NCBI RefSeq assembly: GCF_014201675.1
Contig: NZ_JACHEZ010000005.1
Span: forward strand, 124,001 to 188,000
Reading direction: 5' to 3'
From: Oceanithermus desulfurans
GTDB taxonomy: Bacteria; Deinococcota; Deinococci; Deinococcales; Marinithermaceae
Length of the DNA: 64,000 bases
Shown: in pieces, positions 19,103-28,368 of the stretch
How positions within the stretch are numbered: the first letter of the stretch is position 1
Layout: the number at the start of each line of letters is the position of its first letter
Notes under the pieces: model-generated
Database searches by the model: none
Told to the model about the DNA's origin: nothing
The model's input: only the letters and a program-made list of their open reading frames with translations
Made by a program: the position numbers and the translations under genes

Positions 19103-20065
19103 TTAGCCTACCAACTCGAAGCGTACGGGGGTTTCCGGGAGCGCGCGGACCCGTCCCAGGCGCTCCAGGTGCACCAGGTGGGCCAGGGTTTCGGCCCAGG
19201 CGAAGCGGCGCTGGGCGGTGCTGAGGCCTTCCTGGGGGAAGAGCTCGAGCGAAAGCTCCCAGGCGGTCCTGGGGCCTTGTGCGAGCCGTTCGAGCAGGAA
19301 CGCGAGGCGCTGTTCGTGATGGCGTTCGATCTCGCGGGTGCGGGCGGCCACGTCCTCGATTACCGGGCCGTAGTGCCCCACCAGGGCCCGTACGGGCTCG
19401 AGCTCCCGGATCTCTGCCAGCGAGTTCAGGAAATCGCCCAGCGGGTCGGGCCGGCTACCCACCCACTTGCCCACGTTGGGGGTGATGCGGTCCAGGATCG
19501 CGTCGCCGGCGATCAGCGTTCCGTCGTCGCGCAAGAGCACCAGGTGCCCGTCGGCGTGCCCCGGCGTCCAGTGGACGGTGAAGCGCTGGCCGGCCAACCG
19601 AACCTCCTCGCCGTCCCGGAGGGGGCGGGGGTTCAGGGGCGGGCGGATGCGCCGGCGCGTGGCTTCCATGACCTCGCGCAGGTCGGCGATGAAGGCTTCG
19701 GGCATCCCGTGTTCGCGGAAGTGGGCGGTCGACTGCTCGAGCCAGGGTTCGAAACGGCTCCACCAGGCGTGGTCGCGTTCGATGGCCACGTCGAGCATGT
19801 AGACCGGCACCCCCTGCGCTTCGAACCAGCCCGCCAGACCGTAGTGGTCGGGGTGATGATGGGTCAGGACGACCGCGTCCAGGTCGTCCGGGCGCGCGCC
19901 GTGGTCGGCCAGCCCCCGTTCGATGGCGCGGCGGGCGTCGGGGAGGTCCAGCGCGGTGTCCACCAGCACGAGCCCGTCGCCTTCGATCAAGACCAGGTTG
20001 ACGAACTTCATGGGGTAGGGGATGGGTACCGGGATGGGGTGCAGGCCGTCCAGAGCGAGGTCCAT
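19103..20065 (-). CDS. Metallo-beta-lactamase fold hydrolase
   Basis: A 320-residue protein with the metal motif THHHPDHYGLAG (residues about 68-79), GHADGHLVLL and GDAILDR, so it binds two metal ions. After about residue 235 comes a helical C-terminal domain, as in glyoxalase II-like and LACTB2-like members. Function may be thioester or other hydrolysis; the substrate is unknown. TAAAAT lies six bases before the ATG, the leaderless pattern. Divergent from tmRNA. Confidence 0.88.
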   Translation of the reverse strand: MDLALDGLHPIPVPIPYPMKFVNLVLIEGDGLVLVDTALDLPDARRAIERGLADHGARPDDLDAVVLTHHHPDHYGLAGWFEAQGVPVYMLDVAIERDHAWWSRFEPWLEQSTAHFREHGMPEAFIADLREVMEATRRRIRPPLNPRPLRDGEEVRLAGQRFTVHWTPGHADGHLVLLRDDGTLIAGDAILDRITPNVGKWVGSRPDPLGDFLNSLAEIRELEPVRALVGHYGPVIEDVAARTREIERHHEQRLAFLLERLAQGPRTAWELSLELFPQEGLSTAQRRFAWAETLAHLVHLERLGRVRALPETPVRFELVG

Positions 20066-20092
20066 GCCATCATTTTAGACCCGGTCAAAGCG

Positions 20093-20121
20093 TTGAGGCG
20101 GCGGCGAAAATGTGATAGAAT
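20093..20121 (+). promoter_or_regulatory. tmRNA promoter
   Basis: TTGAGG (20093-20098) and TAGAAT (20116-20121) are 17 bases apart. Transcription would begin near 20128, leaving a leader of about 24 bases to be cut by RNase P to the mature end at 20152. Confidence 0.75.
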
Positions 20122-20151
20122 CACAATGCGTAGGTTCGTTGCGGGTATCAA

Positions 20152-20503
20152 GGGGGCGATCCTGGGTTCGACGGGGGCCCTTGAAGGTGAGGCTGCGAGC
20201 CGAGGTGCCGGAGGCCTCGTAAAACACCGGCAACGCCAATAACTGGCAACGATAACTACGCTCTGGCGGCTTAACCCCGCCACGTCCCTGTCAAGCCCGG
20301 CCGGTGGCTCGGGCAGCGGACGACACTAAAGCCGGCTAGCCGAGGGCGAGGCTCCGTAACCCGAGGCGAAGCTCCACGGAGCTGGGTCCTGTCCGCCCGT
20401 CCGCGGGCCAAGGCAGGACCGAGAACCTGAAACGCGGACTACGCTCGTAGACGCCCACTGGATAGGCTCTCGGACGCGGGTTCGAGTCCCGCCGCCTCCA
20501 CCA
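20152..20503 (+). ncRNA. ssrA: tmRNA (transfer-messenger RNA)
   Basis: A 352-base one-piece tmRNA that rescues stalled ribosomes and tags their products for proteolysis. The 5' end GGGGGCGATCCTGGGTTCGA and the 3' end GGTTCGAGTCCCGCCGCCTCC then ACCA form the tRNA-Ala-like part; the acceptor stem pairs with one G-U. The CCA is encoded. The tag frame at 20245-20274 reads GNDNYALAA then stop, so the full tag with its charged alanine is AGNDNYALAA. Confidence 0.97.
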
Positions 20504-20512
20504 GATCGCCGG

Positions 20513-20541
20513 CCCGCCCCTCGGGGCGGGTTCTTCTTTTT
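20513..20541 (+). terminator. tmRNA terminator
   Basis: CCCGCCCC (20513-20520) pairs with GGGGCGGG (20523-20530), followed by TTCTTCTTTTT. A strong intrinsic terminator ten bases past the tmRNA. Confidence 0.9.
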
Positions 20542-20580
20542 GGGACCGGCGACCTGACGCCGCCCCTCTAGAATGCGGAT

Positions 20581-21894
20581 ATGAAACCGACCCGGGGGAA
20601 CGCGATGGGGCTGTGGGAGGCCGTGGCCATGGCCGTGGGCACCATGATCGGCGCCAGCATCTTCACCATGCTGGGCCTGGGGGCCAAGATCGCCGGACCC
20701 AACCTGCCGCTCGTCTTCGTCCTCAGCGGCTTGCTCGCCCTCTTCGTGGCCTACTCCTACGCCCACCTGGGTAAACGTTACGTCTCCAACGCCGGTCCCA
20801 TCGAGTTCATCGTCCGCGGCGTCGGCGATTCGGTGGTCACCGGAGCGCTGGCCATCCTCTTCTGGTTCAGCTTCGTCGTTTCCATCGCGCTCTTCGCCAA
20901 GGGCTTCGCGGGTTACTTTTTGCCCCTGGTGCATCTGCCCGTGGCCGGGCTGGCCCAGGGATGGGTCGAAGCCGGGGTGGTGGCCGCGTTCACCGCGCTC
21001 AACTTCTTCGGCTCCAAGGCCGTGGGCCGTGCCGAGTTCTGGATCGTGCTGATCAAGCTTTCGGTGCTGGGCGTCTTCGTGGTTCTGGGAATCTGGACCG
21101 TCCACCCCGAGTGGGTCACCCCGCGCTTCGACCCGGAACACCTGCGGGGCACGCTCTACGGCGCGGCCATCTTCTTTCTCTCCTACATGGGCTTTGGCCT
21201 CGTCACCAACGCCTCGGAGAACCTGGAGAACCCGGAGGTGAACGTACCGCGGGCCATCTACCTGAGCATCCTCATCGTCAGCGTCGTTTACATCTCGGTG
21301 GCCCTGGTGGCCGTGGGCAACGTGGCCCTACCTGAGCTGTTGAAGGCCGAGGAGTACGCGCTGGCCGAGGCGGCCAAGCCGTTTCTGGGCGCTTTCGGTT
21401 ACGTGCTGGTCTCGCTGGGGGCCCTGTTCTCCATCAGCTCCGCGCTCAACGCCACCCTCTACGGCGGGGCCAACATCGCCTACGCGCTGGCGCGGCAGGG
21501 GGAGCTGCCGGCGGCCTTCGAGCGCAAGGTCTGGTTCAGCGCCACCGAAGGGCTGTACGCGACCGCGGTCCTGGGGTTGCTGTTCGCCCTCGCCTTCGAC
21601 CTTTCGGGTATCGCCGGCATAACCAGCTCGGTGATGATCATGATCTACCTGTTCGTCTTCGTCGCCCACTATCGCCTGTTGCGGGCCGGCCAGGCCGACG
21701 GGCGGTCCTGGTTCGTGGTGCTTTCCTTTGTGGTGGTGGCTTCGGTTTTCCTGATGCTGCAGGTCTACCAGTGGAACCAGGGGCGCGCCGCCTTCTGGGC
21801 CACCTTCGCGGCCTTCGGGCTGGCGCTGGTGTTCGAGGCCGCCTACCGGGGGTTGACGCGCCGGGCCATTCGGAGGCGCGGTCCGGACGCTTAG
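20581..21894 (+). CDS. APC-family amino acid permease
   Basis: A 437-residue inner-membrane transporter with about 12 helices. The first helix carries the APC signature GTMIGASIFTMLGLGAKIAGP, followed by the substrate-site region FLSYMGFGLVTNASENLENPE in helix 6. It likely imports an amino acid by proton or sodium symport or exchange. TAGAAT ends six bases before the ATG and there is no ribosome site, so translation is probably leaderless. Substrate unknown; tryptophan for the tryptophanase is possible but unsupported. Confidence 0.9.
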   Translation: MKPTRGNAMGLWEAVAMAVGTMIGASIFTMLGLGAKIAGPNLPLVFVLSGLLALFVAYSYAHLGKRYVSNAGPIEFIVRGVGDSVVTGALAILFWFSFVVSIALFAKGFAGYFLPLVHLPVAGLAQGWVEAGVVAAFTALNFFGSKAVGRAEFWIVLIKLSVLGVFVVLGIWTVHPEWVTPRFDPEHLRGTLYGAAIFFLSYMGFGLVTNASENLENPEVNVPRAIYLSILIVSVVYISVALVAVGNVALPELLKAEEYALAEAAKPFLGAFGYVLVSLGALFSISSALNATLYGGANIAYALARQGELPAAFERKVWFSATEGLYATAVLGLLFALAFDLSGIAGITSSVMIMIYLFVFVAHYRLLRAGQADGRSWFVVLSFVVVASVFLMLQVYQWNQGRAAFWATFAAFGLALVFEAAYRGLTRRAIRRRGPDA

Positions 21895-21953
21895 GCTTCC
21901 GCCGCCTCCCCGGCCGGACCCGGCACGTCCCCGCGGCAACGGAGGTGGGGCGG

Positions 21954-23108
21954 TCAAAGCGTCTCGAGCGCCGTCTGCACCTCCGTCGTCACCTCGGGTC
22001 CGGTTTCGTGCAAAAAGACGTCGATCTCGCTGCGAAGGCCGAAGCGGCCCTCCAGGTAGACGCCGGGTTCCACCGTGAAGGCCAGCCCGGGAAGGAGCGG
22101 GCGGGTGTCGTGGCTCTCGAAGTCGTCCAGGTGGGTGCCGCTGCCGTGGGGCGCGGTCCGGCCCAGGTGGTGGCCGGTGCGGTGGAGGACGTACGCGCCG
22201 TAGCCGCGTGACTCCAGCACTTCTCTGGCGGCCCGGTCGGCCTCCCAGCCGGCGGGCCTGCGGCCGGCGGCGAAGGCCTCGCGGATCAGCGCCACCGCGC
22301 GGTCGCGCGCGGCCGCGACCGCCTCCCAGGCCTCGCGGACCTCCGGCGCGACCCGCCAGCCGGCCATCCAGGTGATGTCGGCGTAGACCCCTTCGGGTTC
22401 GCGCGCCCAGAGGTCGAGGAGGACGACGTCGCCGGGCTGCAGCACGGCCTCGCTTCCGGGCTGTGGGGCGTAGTGGGGGCGGGCGGCGTTCGCGCCGAAG
22501 GCCACGATGGGCGGGTGGTCGTAGGTCACGCCGCGTTCAGCGAAGACGTTCAGCATGACCCGCTGCACCTCCAGCTCGCGCGGCGGGTCGTCCGGCAACC
22601 GTGAGCGCAGGAACGCCAAAGCGGCGTCGCGGGCCGCGTGCAGCACGGCGGCGGCGCGGCGGTGGGCGGCCAGGTCGGCCGCCGTCCAGGTCTGCAGGTG
22701 CAGCAGCGGCCGCGCCGCGCTCACGACCTCCACCCCCAGGGCCCGCACCCGCTCGACGAAGCCGGCGTCGACGCGGGAGAGGTAGGGGATGCGCGCACCG
22801 GGCTGGTAGTCGAGGGCGGCGCGGGTTACCCCCTCGAGCAGGCGCTCGAGCCCGCGGTCGAACTCCTGCCAGCGGGCGTAGGGGAGGCGCGCTCCCGGCA
22901 GGTGGTCGAAGCGCTCGAGCTCGAGGCGGTGGGCGAGCAGCCGCGGCTCCCCCGTGGCCGGGACCAGGTAGGCGAAGCGCCGGGTCAGGTGCTCTCCGGT
23001 CAGCTCCAGGGCCTCCAGCGCCAGCGGGTTCGAAGCGCCAAAGCTGTAGAAGAGCCAGGCGGGCAGCCCCGCCGCGGCGAGGGCCTGACGTAGAATCTGC
23101 GTGTCCAT
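21954..23108 (-). CDS. M24 family aminopeptidase (Xaa-Pro peptidase type)
   Basis: A 384-residue two-domain peptidase. The creatinase-like N-terminal domain runs to about residue 160; the pita-bread catalytic domain has all five metal ligands: Asp in VVLLDLWA, Asp in VYADITW, His in GHHLGRTAPHG, Glu in FTVEPGVYL and Glu in LRSEIDVF. It probably removes an N-terminal residue next to proline. TATGCT ends six bases before the ATG. It is divergent from the peptide ABC importer, consistent with peptide use. Confidence 0.9.
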   Translation of the reverse strand: MDTQILRQALAAAGLPAWLFYSFGASNPLALEALELTGEHLTRRFAYLVPATGEPRLLAHRLELERFDHLPGARLPYARWQEFDRGLERLLEGVTRAALDYQPGARIPYLSRVDAGFVERVRALGVEVVSAARPLLHLQTWTAADLAAHRRAAAVLHAARDAALAFLRSRLPDDPPRELEVQRVMLNVFAERGVTYDHPPIVAFGANAARPHYAPQPGSEAVLQPGDVVLLDLWAREPEGVYADITWMAGWRVAPEVREAWEAVAAARDRAVALIREAFAAGRRPAGWEADRAAREVLESRGYGAYVLHRTGHHLGRTAPHGSGTHLDDFESHDTRPLLPGLAFTVEPGVYLEGRFGLRSEIDVFLHETGPEVTTEVQTALETL

Positions 23109-23137
23109 GAAACCAGCATAGGCCGAAGCGTTCTTTA

Positions 23138-23165
23138 TTGCGTTTCCAGCGGCGCTCCGTATAAT
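23138..23165 (+). promoter_or_regulatory. Promoter of the peptide ABC importer
   Basis: TTGCGT (23138-23143) and a perfect TATAAT (23160-23165) with a 16-base spacer. The start is expected near 23172, giving a 50-base leader with GGAAAGGAGGAG before the ATG. This is one of the strongest promoters in the window. Confidence 0.75.
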
Positions 23166-23222
23166 AAAAGCGGTGAAACCATCGCCATGGATACGGGGTC
23201 GAACCCCCCGGAAAGGAGGAGT

Positions 23223-25092
23223 ATGAAGCGAATTCTTCTTACTCTAGGGCTTGTAGCTGCAGCGGGTCTGGCGTTCGCCGGGCCGAGGGACAACAGTCTG
23301 GTGGTCGGTGCTTCGCAGGAGCCGCGCGTGCTCGGCGACGCCTGGGCCTTCGTGAGCAGCGCCGCCATCGCCAGCGAGATCGAGAACTTCCTCTGGGCGG
23401 GGCTCGAGTACATCGACATCGACGGCAACGACCAGCCCTACCTAGCCACCGAGGTGCCCACCACCGAGAACGGGCGCGTCAAGGTGACCGACCTGGGCGA
23501 GGGCAAGAAGCGCATCGACATCCACTACACCCTGCGCGACGACATCTTCTGGTCCGACGGCGTTCCCATCACCTCGGCCGACGTGGCCTTCTTCTACGAA
23601 GTGGGCAAGTACCCCGGCGCTCCGGTGCAGGACCCCTCGTACTGGAACCGGGTGAAGCTTTCGGTGCAGGACGACCGCAACTTTACGGTCAGCTTCGAGC
23701 CCGCCTACTTCTACGACCTCGTGGGCTCGGCGATCGGCATCGCTCCCGCGCACGTCATGAAGGGCGAGTGGGAGAAGACCAAGGCCGAGATCGCCAAGCT
23801 CGACCCCGAGAAGGACGCGGCCAAGATCACCGAGCTCTTCCAGGGCTTCGTCTCCAAGTTCGCCACGCCCAACGCGCTCAACAAGGGCAGCATGGTCTAC
23901 TCGGGCCCCTTCGTCCTCAAGAAGTGGGTGCCGGGCAGCAGCCTCGAGATGGTGCGCAACCCCAAGTTCTTCATCACCCCTCCGGGCGGCGCGGACAAGT
24001 ACGTGCAGAAGGTCACCTACCGCTTCATCGGTGACACCAACGCCCTGCTCGTGGCCATCCTGGGCGGCGGCATCGACGCCACCTCCTCGGTCGCGCTCAC
24101 CTTCGACCAGGCGCGCGCCCCAGCTGGTGCGCCGCGCCGAGGGCCGCTTCGACATCTGGGCGGTTCCGGGCGTGATCTGGGAACACGCCGAGGTCAACAA
24201 GTTCGGCAACGTTCAGGAAGTCAAGGACCTGATGCTCGAAAACCCCAAGACCCGTCAGGCGATCCTCTACGCCATGAACCGTCAGGGTCTGGTGGACGCC
24301 TTCTTCGACGGTCTGCAGCCGGTGGCCGACACCTGGGTCCACTTCGCCGACCCCAACGCCAACCCCAACGTCAAGAAGTACCCCTACGACCCCGAGAAGG
24401 CCAAGCAGCTGCTGGCCGAGCTGGGTTGGAAGGACCTCGACGGCGACGGCTACCTCGAGCGCAAGACCGACGACGGCCGCACCGTCAAGTTCGAGATCGA
24501 GTACGTGACCACCGCGGGCAACCGCATCCGCGAGCGTACCCAGGTCTTCTTCCAGAACGACCTCAAGAAGGTCGGCATCAAGGTCAAGATCAACAACGCC
24601 CCCTCCTCGGTCGTCTTCTCCAACGACTTCTTCTCCAAGGCCTACGACGGTAGCTGGAAGGGTCTCTTCGAGTTCGCCTGGCTCTTCGGCATCGTCGACG
24701 ACGCCGGCGTCTTCACCTGCAAGGACTACATCACCGGCGAGACCTACGTGCCCACGCCCGAGAACAACTACTCCGGCGTGAACTTCGGCTGGTGCAACGA
24801 GGAGTTCGACCAGCTGCGCGCCAAGGCGATGATCGAGTTCGACGCCGCCAAGCGCAAGCAGTACTGGCAGAAGATGCAGGAGATCTGGGCCGAAGAGCTG
24901 CCCGCCCTGCCCTTCTACTGGCGCTCCAACCCGCTGGTGGTCAAGAAGGGCCTCGTCAACTTCGTCTCCAGCACCTACTTCGGCAGCTTCGGCTACCCCA
25001 CCACCAACGCCTGGCTGATCGGCTGGGCCGAAAACGGGGCGCAGCAGGTCTTCGATCAGGCCAAGTACGGCATCAGCGCTTTGGAGCAGTAA
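23223..25092 (+). pseudogene. Extracellular solute-binding protein family 5, +1 frameshift
   Basis: A peptide/nickel-type binding protein of about 622 residues once a +1 shift is allowed. The signal peptide (MKRILLTLGLVAAAGLAFAG) and the family motif (IHYTLRDDIFWSDGVPITSADVAFFY) lie in the first frame; the rest (RFDIWAVPG, KTRQAILYAMNRQGLVDAFF, LLAELGW) is in the next frame. The frames meet at a run of four C at 24118-24121; taking one C away restores DQARAQLVRRAEGRF. Either a sequencing error or a real recent mutation. It is followed by two permease genes and should feed peptides to them. Confidence 0.85.
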
Positions 25093-25106
25093 CCTTTGCA
25101 TTCCAT

Positions 25107-25133
25107 CGTGGCCGCGCCGACGGCGCGGCCACG
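25107..25133 (+). terminator. Hairpin between binding protein and permeases
   Basis: CGTGGCCGCGCC (25107-25118) pairs perfectly with GGCGCGGCCACG (25122-25133), loop GAC, then AATTT. Hairpins here often trim permease expression relative to the binding protein and protect its mRNA. Probably partial termination. Confidence 0.7.
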
Positions 25134-25172
25134 AATTTCTGAAGCAAAACAAGGGAAGAGGAGAATCTTCAC

Positions 25173-26174
25173 ATGATCGCGTACACCCTCAGGCGTCTTC
25201 TGCAGATGATCCCGCTGCTCTTTTTTGTTTCCCTGGCCATCTACACCCTGGTGGCCCTGCAGCCCGGCGATCCGCTCGAAGGCCTGATCTTTCAGAACCC
25301 CCACCTGACCCAGGAGGACATCGCCAAGCTCAAGGCCGCCTACGGCCTCGACCAGCCGATCCACATCCGTTACTTCAAGTGGCTGGGGCGCGCGCTCCAG
25401 GGCGACCTAGGGCTTTCGCGCACCTACGCGCAGCCCGCGGCCCAGTTCATCTACGGCCGCATGCAGAACACCCTGCTGCTCACCGGCCTCTCGTTCTTGC
25501 TGGCGCTGGCGGTCGCCATACCCGTGGGCGTCTTCTCGGCGGTGCGGCAGTATTCCATCGCCGACTACGTGGTGACCTTCTTCTCGTTCGTCGGCTACTC
25601 CACCCCCGTCTTCTGGCTCGGCATCATGCTGATGCTGCTCTTCGCGGTCTGGCTGCCCGAGCGGCTGGGCCGTTTCGAGCCCATCTTTCCGGCGGGCGGG
25701 TTCGTCTCGCCGGGAATGAGCCCCGACACCGTGGGCTGGTGGGCCTACCTCAAGGACCGCGCCTGGTACCTGGTCCTGCCCGTCTTCACCCTCTCGGTGC
25801 TCTCGATGGCCGGCTGGACCCGGTTCACCCGCTCCTCGATGCTCGAGGTACTGCAGCAGGACTACATCCGCACCGCGCGCTCCAAGGGGCTCGCCGAGCG
25901 GGTCGTGATCTACAAGCACGCGCTGCGCAACGCCCTGATCCCGATCGTCACCCTCGTGGGCCTGGCCATCCCCGGCCTGTTCAGCGGCGCGGTGATCACC
26001 GAGACGATCTTCTCCTGGCCCGGCATGGGGCGCGCGCTCTTCGACTCGCTGCTCGAGAAGGATTACAACGTGGCCATGGCGGCACTCGTCTTCCTGGCCT
26101 TCCTGACGGCGCTGTTCAACCTTCTGGCGGACCTGGCGTACGCGGTGGTGGACCCCCGCATCCGCTACAACTAG
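25173..26174 (+). CDS. Peptide-type ABC transporter permease, DppB-like
   Basis: A 333-residue inner-membrane permease with six helices; the start MIAYTLRRLLQMIPLLFFVSL and the ATPase-contacting EAA loop (RSKGLAERVVIYKHALRNALIPIV) are typical of DppB/OppB. It pairs with the next permease and is fed by the binding protein. The leader has AAGGGAAGAGGAG upstream. No ATPase gene follows in this window, so the ATPase must be encoded elsewhere. Confidence 0.95.
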   Translation: MIAYTLRRLLQMIPLLFFVSLAIYTLVALQPGDPLEGLIFQNPHLTQEDIAKLKAAYGLDQPIHIRYFKWLGRALQGDLGLSRTYAQPAAQFIYGRMQNTLLLTGLSFLLALAVAIPVGVFSAVRQYSIADYVVTFFSFVGYSTPVFWLGIMLMLLFAVWLPERLGRFEPIFPAGGFVSPGMSPDTVGWWAYLKDRAWYLVLPVFTLSVLSMAGWTRFTRSSMLEVLQQDYIRTARSKGLAERVVIYKHALRNALIPIVTLVGLAIPGLFSGAVITETIFSWPGMGRALFDSLLEKDYNVAMAALVFLAFLTALFNLLADLAYAVVDPRIRYN

Positions 26175-26183
26175 GAGGCGACT

Positions 26184-27572
26184 GTGGCAAGCAACGTGAA
26201 CGTGAAGCAGATCGAACGCGGGGAGTCCACCTGGCATTTGGCCTGGCGCCGTTTCCGCAAGCACCGGATGGCCCAGGTCTCGATGATCGTCATCGTGATC
26301 CTGGTCGCGGCCAGCCTGGCCGCGCCGCTGCTGGTCTCGCTGGGGTGGATCCCCGATCCCAACGAGCAGCCCTCGGGGGCCAACCTCAAGGCCTTCTACT
26401 TCCTTCCGCCCGGCTCCCCGGGGCACCTCCTCGGCACCGACGAACTGGGCCGCGACGTCTTCTCGCGCATCCTCTTCGGCGGCCGCATCTCGCTGCTGGT
26501 CGGTTTTTCGGTCGCGATCGTGAGCGTCATCATCGGCACCATCATCGGCGCGCTCGCGGGCTTCTTCTCGGGGCGCCCCTTCGACTTCTACGCCGGGCCC
26601 TTCTCCCGGCGGCTGCGCGAGATCGTGGCCGAGGGCAGCCTGGCCGCCTTCGGCCTGGCGCTGGCGCTCGGGTTCGCGGGGCTGGGTCTGCTGGTCTCGC
26701 TCGCGGCCGCGGGGCAGACCGGCGGCTTCTGGCTCGCCGCCCTGCTGGTCGCGCTGGGGGTGCTGGCGCTCAACCTCTTCGGCGTCTTCGGGGCCCACCT
26801 GAGCCGCATGACCTGGACGGTGCTGAGCTGGGGCCTCCTGGGCGGCACGGCCTGGCTGATCTGGGACATCACCCGTACCCTGGCGTTGCCCGCGATCGGC
26901 GAGGGCGGCCTCAACGGCGCGCTTTCGACCGCCGGCCTGGTGATCGGCAGCGCCGCCGCGCTGGTGCTGGTGGTCTGGGGCCTGGTCGGTCAGCTCAAGC
27001 TGGACCTGGACATCGTGATCAGCCGGCTGATCGACTTCATGCTTTCGATCCCCACGCTGCCGCTCTTGCTGGTGCTCTCCGCCTTCCTGAACGACTCGCG
27101 CTCGCCGCTGGGGCGGCTGGCGCAGGGGGTGTTCGGGGAGTCGGCCTCGGTCTTCATCATCATCAGCATCCTGATCATCTTCGGCTGGATCACCTCGGCC
27201 CGCCTGGTGCGCGGCCAGATCCTGAGCTTGCGCGAACAGGAGTTCTCGATGGCCGCCTACGCCCTGGGCGCGAGCGAGCCGCGCATCATGTTCCGCCACC
27301 TGGTGCCCAACACCCTGGCCCCGATCATCGTCGACGCCACCCTGGCCGTGGGTACGGCCATCCTGGTGGAGGCGGCGCTCTCCTTCCTCGGTTTCGGCAT
27401 CCAGCCGCCGGTGCCCACCTGGGGCAACATGCTCACCGGGGCGCAGGACTTCATCTTCTACGCCCCCCACTTGGCCATCTACCCGGGCTTGATGATCCTG
27501 ATCACGGTGCTGGCCTTCAACTACATGGGCGACGGCCTGCGCGACGCGCTCGACCCGCGGAGCCAGCTCTGA
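26184..27572 (+). CDS. Peptide-type ABC transporter permease, DppC-like, with membrane insertion
   Basis: A 462-residue permease, where DppC is usually near 300. The start GTG has GGAGGCG upstream, nine bases after dppB. Typical parts: GTDELGRDVFSRILFGGRIS near residue 84, SIPTLPLLLVLSAFL near 288, and the EAA loop AYALGASEPRIMFRHLVPNT. Between about residues 131 and 272, where normal members go straight from GALAGFFSG to the VDVFLSIP-type helix, there is an extra stretch with four hydrophobic segments. The frame stays open, so this is not a frameshift. Function as a permease is likely. Confidence 0.92.
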   Translation: MASNVNVKQIERGESTWHLAWRRFRKHRMAQVSMIVIVILVAASLAAPLLVSLGWIPDPNEQPSGANLKAFYFLPPGSPGHLLGTDELGRDVFSRILFGGRISLLVGFSVAIVSVIIGTIIGALAGFFSGRPFDFYAGPFSRRLREIVAEGSLAAFGLALALGFAGLGLLVSLAAAGQTGGFWLAALLVALGVLALNLFGVFGAHLSRMTWTVLSWGLLGGTAWLIWDITRTLALPAIGEGGLNGALSTAGLVIGSAAALVLVVWGLVGQLKLDLDIVISRLIDFMLSIPTLPLLLVLSAFLNDSRSPLGRLAQGVFGESASVFIIISILIIFGWITSARLVRGQILSLREQEFSMAAYALGASEPRIMFRHLVPNTLAPIIVDATLAVGTAILVEAALSFLGFGIQPPVPTWGNMLTGAQDFIFYAPHLAIYPGLMILITVLAFNYMGDGLRDALDPRSQL

Positions 27573-27582
27573 GGTGATCTGC

Positions 27583-27620
27583 GGCCCGTGGACGGGAGTT
27601 TCCCGTCCGCGGGCCTTTCT
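27583..27620 (+). terminator. Intrinsic terminator of the ABC importer operon
   Basis: A 15-base stem (27583-27597 with 27601-27615, one G-U pair), then TTTCT, ten bases after the second permease. The next gene starts at 27646 with its own -10 box, so this ends the operon. Confidence 0.85.
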
Positions 27621-27645
27621 GCCGGCGCCGCCGTATGCTGGGGGC

Positions 27646-28359
27646 ATGTGGATCTACGGTCGCAATCCGGTGCTCGAGGCCGCGCGCGAAGGCGGGGTGC
27701 GCCGGGTGCTGGTGGCCCGCGGCGTCGAGCGCAAATTTCTGAAGAAGCTCGAGGCCGCCGGGATTTCCTACGAGCTGGTGCCGCGCATCGAGCTGGACCA
27801 GCTCGTGCGCACGACCCACCACCAGGGCATCGTGGCCGAGATCGAGGAGATCCGGCTCGCGGGGCCCGACGCCCCCCTGCGCCTGGCCCGCGAGCGCGGT
27901 GAGCTGCCGCTGCTGGTGCTGCTCGACGGCATCACCGATCCGCGCAACTACGGCGCGATCCTGCGCAGCGCCGAGGCGCTGGGGGCGCACGGGGTGGTGA
28001 GCGAGACGCGGCGCAGCGCCCCCCTCTCGCCGGTGGCCGTCAAGGCCTCGGCGGGCGCGGCGCGGCACCTGCCGGTGGTGCAGGTGCCCAACCTACCGCG
28101 CTACATCGAGGAGCTCAAGGAGGCGGGCGTCTGGGTCTACGGCCTCGCCGGCGAAGGCGAGGTGGCGCTCGAGGCGGCCGACTACGACCGGCCGCTGGCC
28201 TGGGTGATCGGCTCGGAGGGCTCGGGCCTGCGCCGGTTGGTGCGCGACCGCTGCGACCAGCTGGTGCACATCGCCCTGCGCGGGCGTACCCCCAGCCTGA
28301 ACGCCGCGGTGGCCGCGGGGATCGCCGTCCACTGGGCCCTGGCGGCCCGGCGCGGGTAG
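27646..28359 (+). CDS. rlmB: 23S rRNA 2'-O-ribose methyltransferase, RlmB/SpoU type
   Basis: A 237-residue SPOUT methyltransferase, with the N-terminal substrate-binding domain (WIYGRNPVLEAAREGGVRRV, HHQGIVAEIE) and the three knot motifs: DGITDPRNYGAILRSAEALG, WVIGSEGSGLRRLV and SLNAAVAAGIAVHWAL. It uses S-adenosylmethionine to methylate a guanosine in 23S rRNA; other SpoU substrates are possible. TATGCT ends six bases before the ATG. The upstream 24 codons in the same frame hold the previous terminator and are not coding. Confidence 0.9.
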   Translation: MWIYGRNPVLEAAREGGVRRVLVARGVERKFLKKLEAAGISYELVPRIELDQLVRTTHHQGIVAEIEEIRLAGPDAPLRLARERGELPLLVLLDGITDPRNYGAILRSAEALGAHGVVSETRRSAPLSPVAVKASAGAARHLPVVQVPNLPRYIEELKEAGVWVYGLAGEGEVALEAADYDRPLAWVIGSEGSGLRRLVRDRCDQLVHIALRGRTPSLNAAVAAGIAVHWALAARRG

Positions 28360-28368
28360 GATGAAGGT

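Noticed and set aside
26184-27572. Frameshift as the cause of the long DppC-like protein
   Set aside because: The frame is open throughout, and family motifs before and after the insertion are in the same phase.
25407-27647. 746-residue minus-strand frame opposite the two permeases
   Set aside because: Gln/Arg/Gly-rich complement of membrane-protein codons; the plus-strand permeases are unmistakable.
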